This document shows, piece by piece, positions 23,649 through 35,472 of a stretch of DNA of 64,000 nucleotides. Both the position numbers and the translations under genes were made by a program. Source of the stretch: Malus domestica (lineage: Eukaryota; Streptophyta; Magnoliopsida; Rosales; Rosaceae); the NCBI RefSeq assembly GCF_042453785.1, contig NC_091666.1:22650501-22714500 (forward strand), given 5' to 3'. Position 1 is the first letter of the stretch, and every line of letters begins with the position of its first letter. The notes under the pieces are model-generated. The model was given only the letters and a program-made list of their open reading frames with translations, did not search any database and had not been told where the DNA came from.

Positions 23649-24323
23649 ATGTCTGGCCCCTCCGACCGTCGTTTTGACTTGAACCTTATTGAAGAGGCAG
23701 CCCCGCCTTCTCCAGACAACATATGGCGCCCATCCTTCGTCTCCCCTACTGGTCCTCTTACCGTTGGGGATTCCGTGATGAAGAATGATATGACCGCTGC
23801 GGTGGTGGCCAGGAACCTTCTCACTCCCAAAGATAACAGACTACTTTCCAAACGGTCAGATGAGTTAGCTGTTAAGGATTCGCTGGCTCTCAGTGTTCAG
23901 TGTGCAGGTTCTGTGTCTAATATGGCCCAACGCCTATTTGCTCGAACCCGCCAAGTTGAATCATTGGCGGCTGAAGTGATGAGTCTCAAACAGGAGATTA
24001 GAGGGCTCAAGCATGAGAATAAACAGTTGCACCGGCTCGCACATGACTATGCTACAAACATGAAGAGGAAGCTTGACCAGATGAAGGAAACTGATGGTCA
24101 GGTTTTACTTGATCATCAGAGATTTGTGGGTTTGTTCCAAAGGCATTTATTGCCTTCGTCTTCTGGGGCTGTACCGCGTAATGAAGCTCCAAATGATCAA
24201 CCTCTGATGCCTCCTCCTTCTAGGGTTCTGTCCAGTACTGAGGCTCCAAATGATCCCCCTCCGGTGCCTTCTCTTTCTGGGGCTCTACCGACTGCTGAGA
24301 CTTCTCCTAAGCAACCTTTGTGA
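23649..24323 (+). CDS. Coiled-coil ORF of the LARD-like element
   Basis: ORF of 225 codons from ATG at 23649 (MSGPSDRRFDLNL), 224 aa. Residues about 5-50 are Pro/Asp-rich; about 95-150 form a heptad-rich coiled coil (RQVESLAAEVMSLKQEIRGL, then HENKQLHRLA); the tail carries three imperfect Pro/Ser repeats ending EAPNDQPLMP, EAPNDPPPVP and AETSPKQPL. No protease, polymerase or zinc knuckle is present. It is uninterrupted despite its decayed surroundings. The product might be a structural or nucleic-acid-binding protein of the element; no function is known to me. It could also be a captured host gene. Confidence 0.6.
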   Translation: MSGPSDRRFDLNLIEEAAPPSPDNIWRPSFVSPTGPLTVGDSVMKNDMTAAVVARNLLTPKDNRLLSKRSDELAVKDSLALSVQCAGSVSNMAQRLFARTRQVESLAAEVMSLKQEIRGLKHENKQLHRLAHDYATNMKRKLDQMKETDGQVLLDHQRFVGLFQRHLLPSSSGAVPRNEAPNDQPLMPPPSRVLSSTEAPNDPPPVPSLSGALPTAETSPKQPL

Positions 24324-24585
24324 AGGCTCCCTCTTGTGTGTTTATTTTGACTCATGTATATGTACATATTTGTAGCTTATCGGGGATATCAATAAATAAG
24401 CTTTCCTTCATTTCAACGTATTGTGTTAAATACACCAAAAAGCCTTCTTCGCTAAGTTCTTTGAATTTTCTTTTGTTGAAGCTTGTATGTTGAAGCTTTC
24501 TGAGTGGAGCATGTAGGTTGGGGTAGTGTTCCCTTAATTTCCCGAGTGAGGAAAACTTCTCAGTTGGAGACTTGGAAAATCCAAG

Positions 24586-25920
24586 TCACTGAGTGGGATC
24601 GGCTATATGAATCTTAGAACGCCATTGTGCTCGATCCTGTGTCATGTCCTTCGTTAGATCCAAGTACTCTAAGTCTTTTCTTAGAGTCTCTTCCAAAGTT
24701 TTCCTAGGTCTTCCTCTACCCCTTCGGCCCTGAACCTCTGTCCCATAGTCGCATCTTCTAATCGGAGCGTCAGTAGGCCTTCTTTGCACATGTCCAAACC
24801 ACCGTAACCGATTTTCTCTCATCTTTCCTTCAATTTCGGCTACTCCTACTTTACCCCGGATATCCTCATTCCTAATCTTATCCTTTCTCGTGTGCCCACA
24901 CATCCAACGAAGCATCCTCATCTCCGCTACACCCATTTTGTGTACGTGTTGATGTTTCACCGCCCAACATTCTGTGCCATACAGCATCGCCGGCCTTATT
25001 GCCGTCTTATAAAATTTTCCCTTGAGCTTCAGTGGCATACGGCGGTCACACAACACGCCGGATGCACTCTTCCACTTCATCCATCCAGCTTGTATTCTAT
25101 GGTTGAGATCTCCATCTAATTCTCCGTTCTTTTGCAAGATAGATCCTAGGTAACGAAAACGGTCGCTCTTTGGTATTTCTTGATCTCTGATCCTCACCCC
25201 TAACTCGTTTTGGCCTCCATTTGCACTGAACTTGCACTCCATATATTCTGTCTTTGATCGGCTTAGGCGAAGACCTTTAGATTCCAACACTTCTCTCCAA
25301 AGGTTAAGCTTTGCATTTACCCCTTCCTGAGTTTCATCTATCAACACTATATCGTCTGCGAAAAGCATACACCAAGGAATATCATCTTGAATATGTCCTG
25401 TTAACTCATCCATTACCAACGCAAAAAGGTAAGGACTTAAGGATGAGCCTTGATGTAATCCTACAGTTATGGGAAAGCTTTCGGTTTGTCCTTCATGAGT
25501 TCTTACGGCAGTCTTTGCTCCTTCATACATATCCTTTATAGCTTGGATATATGCTACTCGTACTCCTTTCTTCTCTAAAATCCTCCAAAGAATGTCTCTT
25601 GGGACCCTATCATACGCTTTTTCCAAATCTATAAAGACCATGTGTAAATCCTTTTTCCCATCTCTATATCTTTCCATCAATCTTCGTAAGAGATAGATTG
25701 CCTCCATGGTTGAGCGCCCTGGCATGAACCCGAATTGGTTGTCCGAAACCCGTGTCTCTTGCCTCAATCTATGCTCAATGACTCTCTCCCAGAGCTTCAT
25801 TGTATGACTCATTAGCTTAATACCTCTATAGTTCATGCAATTTTGTACGTCGCCCTTATTCTTGTAGATAGGCACCAAAGTGCTCGTTCGCCACTCATTT
25901 GGCATATTGAAATAGTATCC
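24586..25920 (-). mobile_element. RTE-clade LINE reverse transcriptase, 5'-truncated
   Basis: Minus-strand frame of about 445 codons, from [15 protein letters not shown] to DPTQ. It contains reverse transcriptase motifs in order: [66 protein letters not shown], the catalytic FADD ([10 protein letters not shown]) and [13 protein letters not shown]. The endonuclease domain and 5' end are missing. The frame is open throughout, so the copy is fairly young. Unlike the copy at 19.5 kb it lacks the (GTT)n tail and abuts the LARD-like block. It lies downstream of gene A and may have separated that gene from its last exons. Confidence 0.88.
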
Positions 25921-26962
25921 TGCAAACATAACCTGATAAACTTTTTTTTTGGTAAACCATAACCTGATAACTTTACACTTCCAATAAAACAACGAAATGC
26001 ATACTGGTCTTAAAATTTCAACCCTAAAGAAGTAACAACACTTTGAAACTAAGAAGAGCAAAGGTTTCAGATCCCAACGTAGAAGGATAGTTGAGAGGAA
26101 TCATGTGCTGTTTCTTCAGTCCTATTCGCAATCTGTCTATCGATCTATCTGTCTATTTGACAACATTGTCAAGAACATCTAAAAAAACTGATCAAAATGC
26201 GATCACTGATATTCGCTTGCAGTCAGAAGTACGTCCATCATGCATCTGCTGCAGCTCCATCATGGTTCCTCTTAATCACCCTTGTGGATAATCAGTTGTA
26301 GCGGAGTTCCTGAAGCCAATGTGTGAAACACGATTACAATAAAAACAAGTATAATTGGCTGATCAAGGAATAACGCGCTATGATCAACAAGAAAAGAACA
26401 GGAGAAACTTCAAAATAGCAGTTCATCTGTCAAAATAAAGATATACACCACACACATTATCAATTTTCTTGTTGGTAACAATAAGCTTGAAGCTCATTGA
26501 TGAAGAATTTTATGAGATTTTGGAAAACCCATCAACTGGGGAACGGGTGTAAAAGGTATGTTCTGAGCCTCTTCCCCCAACCCCCTAGTTCCTCTTTCCG
26601 AAAAGGTCAAAAAAAAAAAAAACCTGTTTTTTTGCTGCATAGCTCAATGCTTTTGTGTTTTGCTGCGCTTTTTTTCTTCAAACAAGAAATATAAATTCAG
26701 GTTTATGGATCTGGACAAATGGAATAAAGTTACATATACACAAGAACAAAAAAGCAGAAATCACAACAAATGACCAAAACATTCAGAAGAATACTTTTTC
26801 TAATCTAATTCAATACTAAGACAAAAATCGACAGAATCAATCACACTAGTGTAGAAAGAACACAGCAAGTCGCTACTAGCCATGAGAAGAAACACCATTC
26901 ATACCACTTCCAGGTATTTCTCAAAAGCAACAAGTAGCTACAAGGGTCATCTTTTTTATTAC
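25921..26962. other. Unassigned region downstream of gene A exon 2
   Basis: No convincing coding exon. On the minus strand an acceptor (TTGGCTTCAG) before about 26309 could add a five-codon final exon to gene A, but this is weak. Confidence 0.35.
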
Positions 26963-28672
26963 CTGGGTTGCTTTGACCTTTTGAATTGCAGCATAGAAGG
27001 ACCGACCTCCATTGCCATTCTCAGAGTCAGAAGAACTGGAACTGGAAGTAGAACTAGAACTGTCATCACTATTGCAATCATCACCCACATGCACAGGAGA
27101 CCTTAAAAATTGTGACTCCTCTTCTGCCCCCTTTTTTTCTTCTTGTCTTAAGGGCATTGCATCAGTATCATTGGTATCACTAGAACTTAAAGATGAAGTT
27201 CGCTTTCTTTTGAGCACCTTTGGATTCTGTTCTACACTTGGCAAAGCTGAATAGTCATTGGCTTCGGGGTTTCCATTATTGTCATCATCACTATCAATAA
27301 CCAAAATCAGGGATTTCAGAGCACCTGGCATGTATGTAATACTTATGTTAGGGATCACAGAAGCCTTGGCAACAAGGTTCTAGGAGAACTTTTGAAGATG
27401 ACAAAAATAGTTCGTTGTATAATATCAAAGGCACCGAAAATATTCATATATAAGTTTTCATTGTTGACCTACATTTACAAAGTTCCCTTAAAGAGAATAT
27501 CTTCAAAATTATTCTAAGGATAGCTTAGGTTGTAACATATATAATCTCATTAATACATATGAGTAGCCACACCGAATGCATTAATTGCACGTAAATCACA
27601 AATAAACCTAATGCATGTCCAAATTTTATTCTATATATAGACTATGCGAAAACAAGAAGTTCTCTTCCCCCAAACACCTGTCTTCAAATTTACAGGGCGA
27701 GAGGAGAAGGCATATGAATGCATATATCATATGACCAAGCATAATAAACAGAAACATTGTCACATACATCCACAAATTTGTTCATAATTATTTCAACAAT
27801 TATACTCTCTTTTTTTCGCTACCTATTCAGTTACTCTTTCTAACAATGCAACATGTGAGGAGTACGCTGGAAGAAGTAAATAAAACACAATCTGCGCTCC
27901 TCTTTCGCACGTAAAATATTTAATTGGTAATCAGCCGACTAGCAATCAACGAAGGTTCTTAACACATTCACACACATTGATGCATAATTCATAAAGCTTA
28001 AGCAAAACACAAGAAGTAAACTCAATTAGCCAACGGCAAGCAACTAGAATATAGTGGAAGCATGCAAACATCATATAGTTCTCCGATACCTGAAGTTTGC
28101 TGATCTCCATTTCCTTTAGAATGCGAAGGATCGCTTGGAGAAGGGTCTTGTGCACTCGCTGCCCCGCTTCCATTTCCATTAAACTTCACATTCTCCAAAT
28201 TTATCACAGGGGGGAGAGAGGTTGCACTCTGATTCCCATTCCACAATTTCTCTGCTTTCTCCTCTATCCTCGAAAGTCTTCTCTCCGTTTCCGAATATTC
28301 CCGTTCAAGCAGAACCTCAAGCTTCTTTTTCTCAACCTCCAACTCACTGCACTTCCTCATCAGCTCTATAACCGCATCGTTGTCATCTCCTCCAACTCCC
28401 CTCTTCATCTCCTGCAACAGCTTTTGGTATCTCTCGTTCGCAACATTTCGCTCATCCGCAACTTTGAGCATTTCCAGCTGATCAAACTGGTGCTGTTCTT
28501 CCAGCTTAATATTCTTGTTCTTCAGGTCTTTAATCTCCCTCTTCAGCTTAACCTCACGGGCTACTAAATTCTCTTCAGCTCGGTCGAAATCCCGAGACAA
28601 AAACGTCGCCCGCAGATTCGAAATCATGTGGGAAATGCTTGGAATTTCATTTTCACTGCTAAATTCCCCCAT
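26963..28672 (-). CDS. Gene A: coiled-coil, Ser/Asp-rich protein (incomplete model)
   Basis: Two convincing minus-strand exons. Exon 1 (28672-28090) starts at MGEFSSENEIP and is a long coiled coil. Residues about 15-75 (SNLRATFLSRDFDRAEENL, VAREVKLKREI, DQLEMLKVADE) align with exon 1 of genes B and C. The other exon (27379-26963) is acidic and Ser-rich with a basic patch (VLKRKRTSS), ending in AAIQKVKATQ before a donor GTAATA. Exon 1 ends in phase 1 but this exon reads from phase 0, so at least one exon between them is unidentified or lost. I recall a Trp/Cys-containing domain after KVKATQ in Rosaceae relatives; it is not seen here. A leader intron (about 28687-28893) is likely. A nuclear role is plausible; the function is unknown. 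Confidence 0.55.
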
Positions 28673-28894
28673 TTTCAAGCACACTGATACAGAACAAGAA
28701 CCAAGTTAAGTCCCCAAAACAATGCAAAACACTCAAGACACCCAGAAAACCCCGAAACACAACCACCAACAAATCCCAATTTTCTGGCCGATTCAATCAC
28801 CCAAACAAGCCAGAAACATGAAGAAAAAAAAAAGAAAAAACCCCAACACCCATAACCTGAAAAAGGAAAAGTTCAAAACTTTCTGAGAAACATA

Positions 28895-29210
28895 CCTGAA
28901 ATAGTAAAATGGGCGACCCAATGTGAAAAAATGAGGAATCTTTGTCACCAGAGAGGGACCAAAACAGTACAACGGGCGACCCAAAAGTGTGAAACGACGA
29001 ATGTTGGAGACCAGAGAGGGATGGGAGGTGATGAGAAGTGTGAGAGGTTTTGAGGTTTGGGTTTTGGGAGGAAGTTTTGAAGCAGGAGAAAAAGTGCGGG
29101 ATTTTTGTTGGTGAGGGGGAACCAGGGAAGTCAGAAGGTCAAGGAATTTGAAGAATCAACTGAAGAGAGGACGATGCTGATGCTGATGCTGCTGCTGCTG
29201 ATGATGCAAG
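28895..29210 (-). other. Leader exon of gene A with GAT/GCT microsatellite
   Basis: A minus-strand donor (TATTTCAG|GTATGT) near 28893 suggests a leader exon upstream. Plus-strand GATGCTGATGCTGATGCTGC trinucleotide repeats lie at 29170-29206. Confidence 0.45.
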
Positions 29211-29289
29211 GAAAAAGAAGGTGACTGGATTTTGGGAATGTTGGGGAGTTGGCGTGTTGTAGTAGTGTTGGCGTGTTTTAGTAGCGTTT

Positions 29290-30337
29290 GTAGTTTTTTT
29301 TATCAAAATAGAGACGGACTAAGAGCTAATTACAGATTTAGACCGCGAACTTTGATGGAAGCTTCAGTTTGGTCTTCAAACCTTTTTTCTTAGTCCCAAT
29401 TCAGCTCTTAAACTTTTAAAATGTGTCAAATGAAGATAAAAGTAACGTCAGTTTCAAAATTTGACAAGTTTAATGATGGACACAATTTATATTTACATGT
29501 TATTCGATCAAGTTTGTAGGTAAAATTTAACTTTTTCAGTTCAACAATTTTAGTACCAGTTTCGGACTAGATCAACCGATCTTTTTTTTTTAATATTTTA
29601 GCATAAATATTTACTCTGGACATAGCTGTTCACATGTTATTGGACCAGTATTTTTATGAAAGCGAATGAGTTGTCGAAATGCTCTTTAAAAAGCAGTCAC
29701 GTGTTAATCTATCAACATTTTGTAACGAATATCACATTGTAAAGAAAAAGACACGTGTAAAGAAATAATTTGGGGCGAAAAAACGCTGAAGGACTAAAGT
29801 TAAAATAATGAAACTTTAAGGGGCAATTGCAAATTAACCCATGAACTAAAAAGAGTGTTACACTGCATTGTTTGATGACACAAAAACCACACAAGAAATA
29901 AACGAGGAAATAAACGACATCAAATAAAATCCAACACCCATCACTTGAAGGTGAAATGACAAGCTTAACCATTTATTCACGTAAATATTTCAATTTAGAA
30001 AATTAGAAGTAATTTTGTGTTTATGAGAAAAACTTGTATGTTACGGATTTATACCCCTTTTCCGTGTCTGTCAAGAGAAGAAAGGGCGTGAAAACATTAA
30101 GAGTGGTTTAGGAGTAGTTTTGTGCTTGCTAACGTTAAACGGGCTAATCGTGGCATAATATTGTAACACGGTAATTATAATCTTGGGTTCCAATTCGTAA
30201 ACTTTATTAGAGAAACTTACACGTTACGGATTCATGCCCCTTTCATTGTTATTTAAACTTGCTAATTATACATGAGAGAGAGAGATAAGAAATGTAATTT
30301 TCCATTTCCTTGCTTCCTCACTGACACTAACACTTGT
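29290..30337. other. Spacer between genes A and B
   Basis: AT-rich, no ORF of note. Similar AATTACAGATTTAGACC and CAATTGCAAATTAACCC motifs near 29330 and 29825 suggest a degraded repeat, but the ends are unclear. Confidence 0.4.
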
Positions 30338-33300
30338 TCATCCAAGAATACCTGCAGCAGTGGCATCAGATAAAACATGAACCCTTGTTTCATTCTGCTC
30401 ATCTCCTTTCCTTTTCTTCTTTCCGCCTTGATCGTCCCCGAACTCCGGTTCTAACGCCCTCTTTACGGTGCTTGTCACAATTTGTACGTCTTCTCTCAAT
30501 TGCATTGCGGTGCACGGACTCCCTTGATGTAGCTGATCTTTGAGTTCTTGGTTTTCCTTGATCAGCTCCGTTTTTTCTTTCTTTAGGTTTTTCACCTCTT
30601 CCCTTTCGGCTTCGAGTGTTCCTTCCAGCTTTTTCACCAAACCTTTCAGAGAACCGAACAATGATTTCTGCTCGGCAATTACGAACTCGTAGTCCTCTTT
30701 CAGCTTTCTCTTTTCCTCCTTTTCTTCTTTTAGTTTTCTCCTCAGTTTTATAGTTTTTTCCTTCTTACTCTCCAACCTTCCAGTTAGCCTGTCCACTTTT
30801 CTTTGAGCTCTTGAAACTTCAGCATTTGCTTTTTGAACCATTTTCGAAATAGTGGGAGCAGGGATGAATTGTGATTGTGTCTTTTGAACTCGGAGTTTGT
30901 CTTCCGATGAGCCCACTGTATCACGAAACACATCTTCCCCTTCTTCTCCATCTTCTTGTCCATCAATTTCAGCTTCCTCGTGTGTTTTCCCATTATATTT
31001 TCTTTTCTTCTTCTTCTCCTTGTCCTTGAAGCTCAGCTGCACATTCGAATTACCGAAACAAATAGGATATCAGCATCTACAACCAAATTCCTACCAATAG
31101 TGCATATATAATGTATATGTAACTTCATACCTATTACAACTGCACTGTATTGCATAACAGTTATTATGTAAGTGCTGAATGTTATAACTATAAACTTACG
31201 CCAATGTCAGCGACGTCTATTTGTTCCAGTTTTGAGTGCAGTTCCTGCAAGTTCCATTTTACGAGATCTGGTCTTTGTCCCTCCCTTCCTTTGATTGGTC
31301 GTATAAGGTTAGTTCTCTCACACAACCAAAGCTATTACAAAGAAAATAAAACAAAACTGCAATCACATATGACGGTACTCTTACATTAGGAAAGTGTTAT
31401 AAACTAGAGTAGGTCAATTACCATTATGACAACTACACATCCAGGATGAGAATATCCATCCGACATCTTGGTCCGTTTTCCCAACGACTCGTGTAGAAGG
31501 TCAGCCACTGCTTTTGCCCATGAATATCTTGAAATATTTTCTAAATCTTCGCAATACTTTACTAGACTCCATGAATTTAACCCACCTGAGTCACAAAACA
31601 AGAAGGTACCGCATAGTTCTAGTACAATCAAGCGTACAACATCCTCTACATGTTTTTCTCTCTTCCCTTTTATTGCTTCTTCCAAAGCATCGTGCACCAT
31701 TTTTCTTGACACGTGTTTCTCCTCGAAATATTTTTTGGTAAAAACTGATTCGTACTTCTTTGATCCTTGTAATTGTACTTCATTACCTTCTTGTGGGAGT
31801 CCCAGAATTTTGGCAATGTCTTCGGTTGTCAACAATGCTGATGTGCTACCAAACTCAAAACTCATTGTTATTGAGTTGTAGCATCTGATGATTTTAAGGA
31901 CATCACTGTCTGATTTCCTGCATTGATCTTCAGAAATCACACCATAGTAAAATGCAGATATTAATGGCCAAAATGGAGTTTGCCGAAGTAACTCCAAGTG
32001 CCCTTCAGTTAAGTGTTTCTTAACTCGCTGCATTGTATTAAAAAATGACTTCATATTACAGCGGTATTGCACATGTTTTCCCCCTTCTGCACTTGTCCAC
32101 GTTCTCATCTTCCTTTTTTGTGTTTTCCTATTTTCCATCTGCTTCTTTGTGACCCCTATATAACCTTCAGAAATATAAGTTAACAACATACTTCTACGCT
32201 TATACAGAAGCCAGACCAGAAAAGCACAAATGCACAATCGTCAAAGATAAGTCAACACTTAGATTACCCCCTGACTACCAATTAAATAACAAAACTCAAA
32301 ATTAGCATGAATTAAATTGCAAATATCATATAAACTCCTTAATCCAATACCTGAAATTCCGAGATCTTTATTTCCTTTAACAGGAAGAGAGCTTACACTG
32401 CTACTATTGTTTGCAGCACTACGGTTTGCAGTCAGACGCTCACTTCTTCTTTGCAAGTTGTTGCCCTTCCTCAATTTCTTACTACGCTGCTCAAACTGCG
32501 AACTGCAGGTCTCCAACTCAAACACATCTTCCCCTTGTTCTCGATCTTCTCGTCCATTAGTTTTAGCTTCTTCACCTGTTGTTTTGTTTTCTCCTCTTTT
32601 CTTCTTCTTCCCCTTGTCCTTCTTAAAGCTCAGCTGCACAGTTGAATTATCCAAACAAATATGATAACAGTTGTATGTAACTTCATACCAATTACAACTA
32701 CACTGTGTTGTATAACAGTTGTTATGCAAATACTCATATTATTAGTACAAAACTTACCCCAACGTCAGCAATGTCTATTTCTTGCAGTTTCATGTGCAGT
32801 TCTTGCAGGCTCCACTTTACAAGAGCTGGTTTCTGTCCCTCCCTTCCACTGATTGGTTGTATGAGGTTAGTTTTCTCACACAACCAAATCTGTTAGGATT
32901 AAAACAAAAAATTAATTCATATATGAAAGCACTCTTGCATTAACGAGACACTATATGTAAGAGTACGCTAATTACCATTATGGCAACCACACATCCATGA
33001 ACAGTACATCCATCGAACCTCATGGTCGATGCTTGCAATGATTTGTGTAAAAGGTCAGCCACTGCTTTTGCCCACGAATATCTTGAAATATTCTCTAAAT
33101 CTTCACAATACTTGACTATATTCCATGAAGTGAAGTGGGTTGTGCCACTAAATAAGAAGGAAACGCATAGTACTAGTACAATCAGGCGTACAACATCGAT
33201 TTCTCTCTTCCCTTTTATCGCTTCTTCTAAAGCATCATCCACCATCTTTTTGGACACTTCTTTTACATCGAAATATCTGTTGGTGAAATCTGATCTGTAT

Positions 33301-34686
33301 CTTGTTGATCCTTTCAATTGTACTTCTTCACCTTCTAGAGGAAGTCCCAAAATTTCAGCGATATCTTCGGTTGTCATCCTTGCAGATGTGCTACCAAACT
33401 CAAAACTCATTGTTGTGGAGTTGTAGCACTTGATGATGTTGCGGATACCAGACACTGGTTTCCTGCATTGATCTTCGGAAATCACACCATTGTAAAATGG
33501 CGATATTAATGGCCAAAATGGAGTTTGTTGAAGCAACTTCAAGTGCCCTTCCTTCAAGTGTTTCTTAACTCGCTTCATCGTATTAAAAAATGACATCATA
33601 GTACAACGATATTGTATATATTTTCCTCCACTTCCCGTCTTCCGCTTTTCCATCAATTTTCCCATGTTCTTCCACTTCTTCGGCTTCCTTTCGTCCCCTC
33701 TATAACCTATACATACAAATATACATGCACACGTTATAACTAACAGAATTATACCAAAACCAGTTCAGAATAGCACAAAGGTATAATCATCAAATGTATG
33801 CCGATACCAATTAACAAACAAAAATCCAAGCACTAAACTCAAAATTACCACAAATAAAATTGCTAATTTATATACTTCATTTTAGATTCAATACCAAATG
33901 CTACATTTTCTTTTCCATTTTAAATTGCTACCATTTTTGTTTCGTCTTAAGAAAACACTCATGTTCATAAGCGCGTAGATTAAAAGTACTTTTATTATAA
34001 ACGTTAAATTTTTTATTAAAAATTCAAGTGCTTTTTACGAAACATTTGGCAGGTGCTTTAGGTTGTTAAAAAGCACACGCAATCCCAAATTTGTTAGTAA
34101 AAAAAGTTGACAAAATTAGTACTTAATCCAAAAATTAGTACTTAATTTCGGAAATTCATTAATCCAAATTACCTGAAATTGTCAGGCCTCCATTTTCTTC
34201 ATCAGAAGCAGAGTTGTCTGCAGCACTATCAGTAGCGATTGCAGCCAAACGCTCGCTTCTTCTTCTCTGCATGCCGTCACTCTCACTCAAACCCTTCCTC
34301 CTCTTCGTCCTCCTCAATTTTTCCCCCGGACGCTCCGAAACTACCTCATTGTCCTCGTCATTCTCCGGCAGCTCCTCTCCGCTCACCGCCTCTACCTTGA
34401 CCGCAGAAAGCTTGAGCCTGAGCTCGTCCTCTGCTTTGAGCTTCTCGAGCCGCTCGAACTCGTGGTTTTCCTCCATCAATGCCTTCTCGTGCCTCTGCCG
34501 CTCAATTTCTTGCTTCAGCTTCGCTTCTCTCGCTGCTAATGCCTCTTCGATTCGGGCGAATTCATCGGCCTGAGATGCCCTTCTCAGCGCCGAAAACAAC
34601 TCCGGGACGCTCAGATTCTCAGCCTCGGCTTCGGCTTCGGCTTGCTGGCTGTTTGAAGGAGGAGTTAGTGGTGTCGCGGTCACCAT
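30338..34686 (-). CDS. Gene B: fused double coiled-coil/PMD-like protein
   Basis: Seven exons, all GT-AG: 34686-34173, 33706-32976, 32889-32758, 32633-32351, 32164-31422, 31331-31200, 31036-30338; 3,234 bp, 1,077 aa, one continuous frame. Residues 1-171 form a coiled coil with a basic QRRRSERLA patch. Residues 172-459 are module 1: a globular domain (TPFWPLISPFYNGVISEDQ, FGSTSARMTTEDIAEILGLP, YSWAKAVADLLH) plus the 132-bp exon (WLCEKTNLIQPI). Exon 4 (460-553) fuses a last-exon start (LSFKKDKGKKKK) to a first-exon end (QRRSERL...GISG). Residues 554-845 repeat the module and 846-1077 are a Lys/Glu coiled coil. The ILGLP and YSWAKAVADLL motifs recall the plant mobile domain; the resemblance is distant. 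Function unknown, probably nuclear from basic patches (KKKRK). Confidence 0.78.
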
Positions 34687-34869
34687 TTGCGGTGACAGAA
34701 ATACGAAACGGAACCGAGATGATGCCCCGAAACTTTATCAGTGAGCTTCGGAAGGAAGTGGAGAAAGACCAAGACTCAAGTCCGGAGCTGAAGTCTTGAA
34801 AAGCATGGAACGAAGAAGTGACACCGTTGCTGAGTGTAATAGTGGACGTATGAGTGAACAAGATAGCAC

Positions 34870-34875
34870 CACGTG
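34870..34875 (-). promoter_or_regulatory. G-box in the conserved upstream block of gene B
   Basis: CACGTG, 184 bp upstream of the gene B start, in a block shared with the upstream regions of genes C and D (context GCATGNATNATCGTACGGT shared with C). It is a bZIP/bHLH target by general knowledge; use here is inferred from conservation. Confidence 0.5.
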
Positions 34876-35040
34876 TTGCTAGCATGCATGATCGTACGGT
34901 TGTCCCATAATTGAAACGCATTAAGACAAAACGTCCTCTAGGAGTCTTTATATGTATTATCAGAAGTAGTGATATCCACATGATTTTTTTTTCTTTTTTC
35001 CATACTTTAATTTTCAATAGCGGAATCGAATAGTTACTTT

Positions 35041-35195
35041 GTACTATAATTTAATGGTATTTTTCTCCACTTATAAGTGAGAGGTTTTAAGTTTAATTCT
35101 TATAAAAAACGAATTTGAATCATATTATTGTTAACTCATTGTGAGACTAAACTCACCCCCTCACCCTTAGTACACATAATATTCATTGTTCAAAA
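35041..35195 (+). repeat. SINE-like repeat
   Basis: Box-A-like TTTAATGGTATTTTTCTC, degraded box B (AGTTTAATTCTTATA), then AACTCATTGTGAGACTAAACTCAC, TAGTACACATAATATTC and a poly-A tail. Closely related to the pair at 7.05-7.27 kb. Confidence 0.6.
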
Positions 35196-35472
35196 AAAAA
35201 AAAACAGCTGAATTGAATAGATTAGCAGGAGTTTATAGAAGGTAAAAAGAAGTGTGTGAATAACACCACTCATTGTAATGGACAATACTAGACTCCACCA
35301 TAAAAAGAGATGCATTTTCTCACCATCCTCAAGTGATGGTAGTGCTCACCCTTCTACTTATTATTATTGAATGAGTTTAAATTTTGAGATTTGTGTTAAT
35401 CCACTAAATAGATCTTGAAATTTAAACTCATTCAACGATGATAAAAAAAAAAGTAAGCATCATCATCATGTG

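Larger units (their letters stand above)
20126..24585 (+). mobile_element. LARD-like non-autonomous element
   Basis: A 4.4-kb block between two LINE copies. It contains recurrent GATATGAGATACTTTTGCTTTT motifs, a long noncoding stretch with nested tandem duplications (21.6-23.5 kb), a conserved coiled-coil ORF (23649-24323), and AATAAATAAGC polyadenylation-like sequence near 24390. I found no reverse transcriptase, integrase or confident LTR pair. Sequences of this kind, with this ORF, are abundant in apple-like genomes (recollection, not a search). Whether the block is one complete element, or a partial one, is undecided. Confidence 0.6.

Noticed and set aside
19500..25920. LARD-like block inserted into a single LINE
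   Set aside because: Both flanking LINE pieces contain the same 3' terminal region, so they cannot be two halves of one copy.
32259..32729. Stand-alone small gene between modules 1 and 2 of gene B
   Set aside because: Its two halves match a last exon and a first exon of the family, and both ends coincide with in-phase splice sites; it is the fusion exon.
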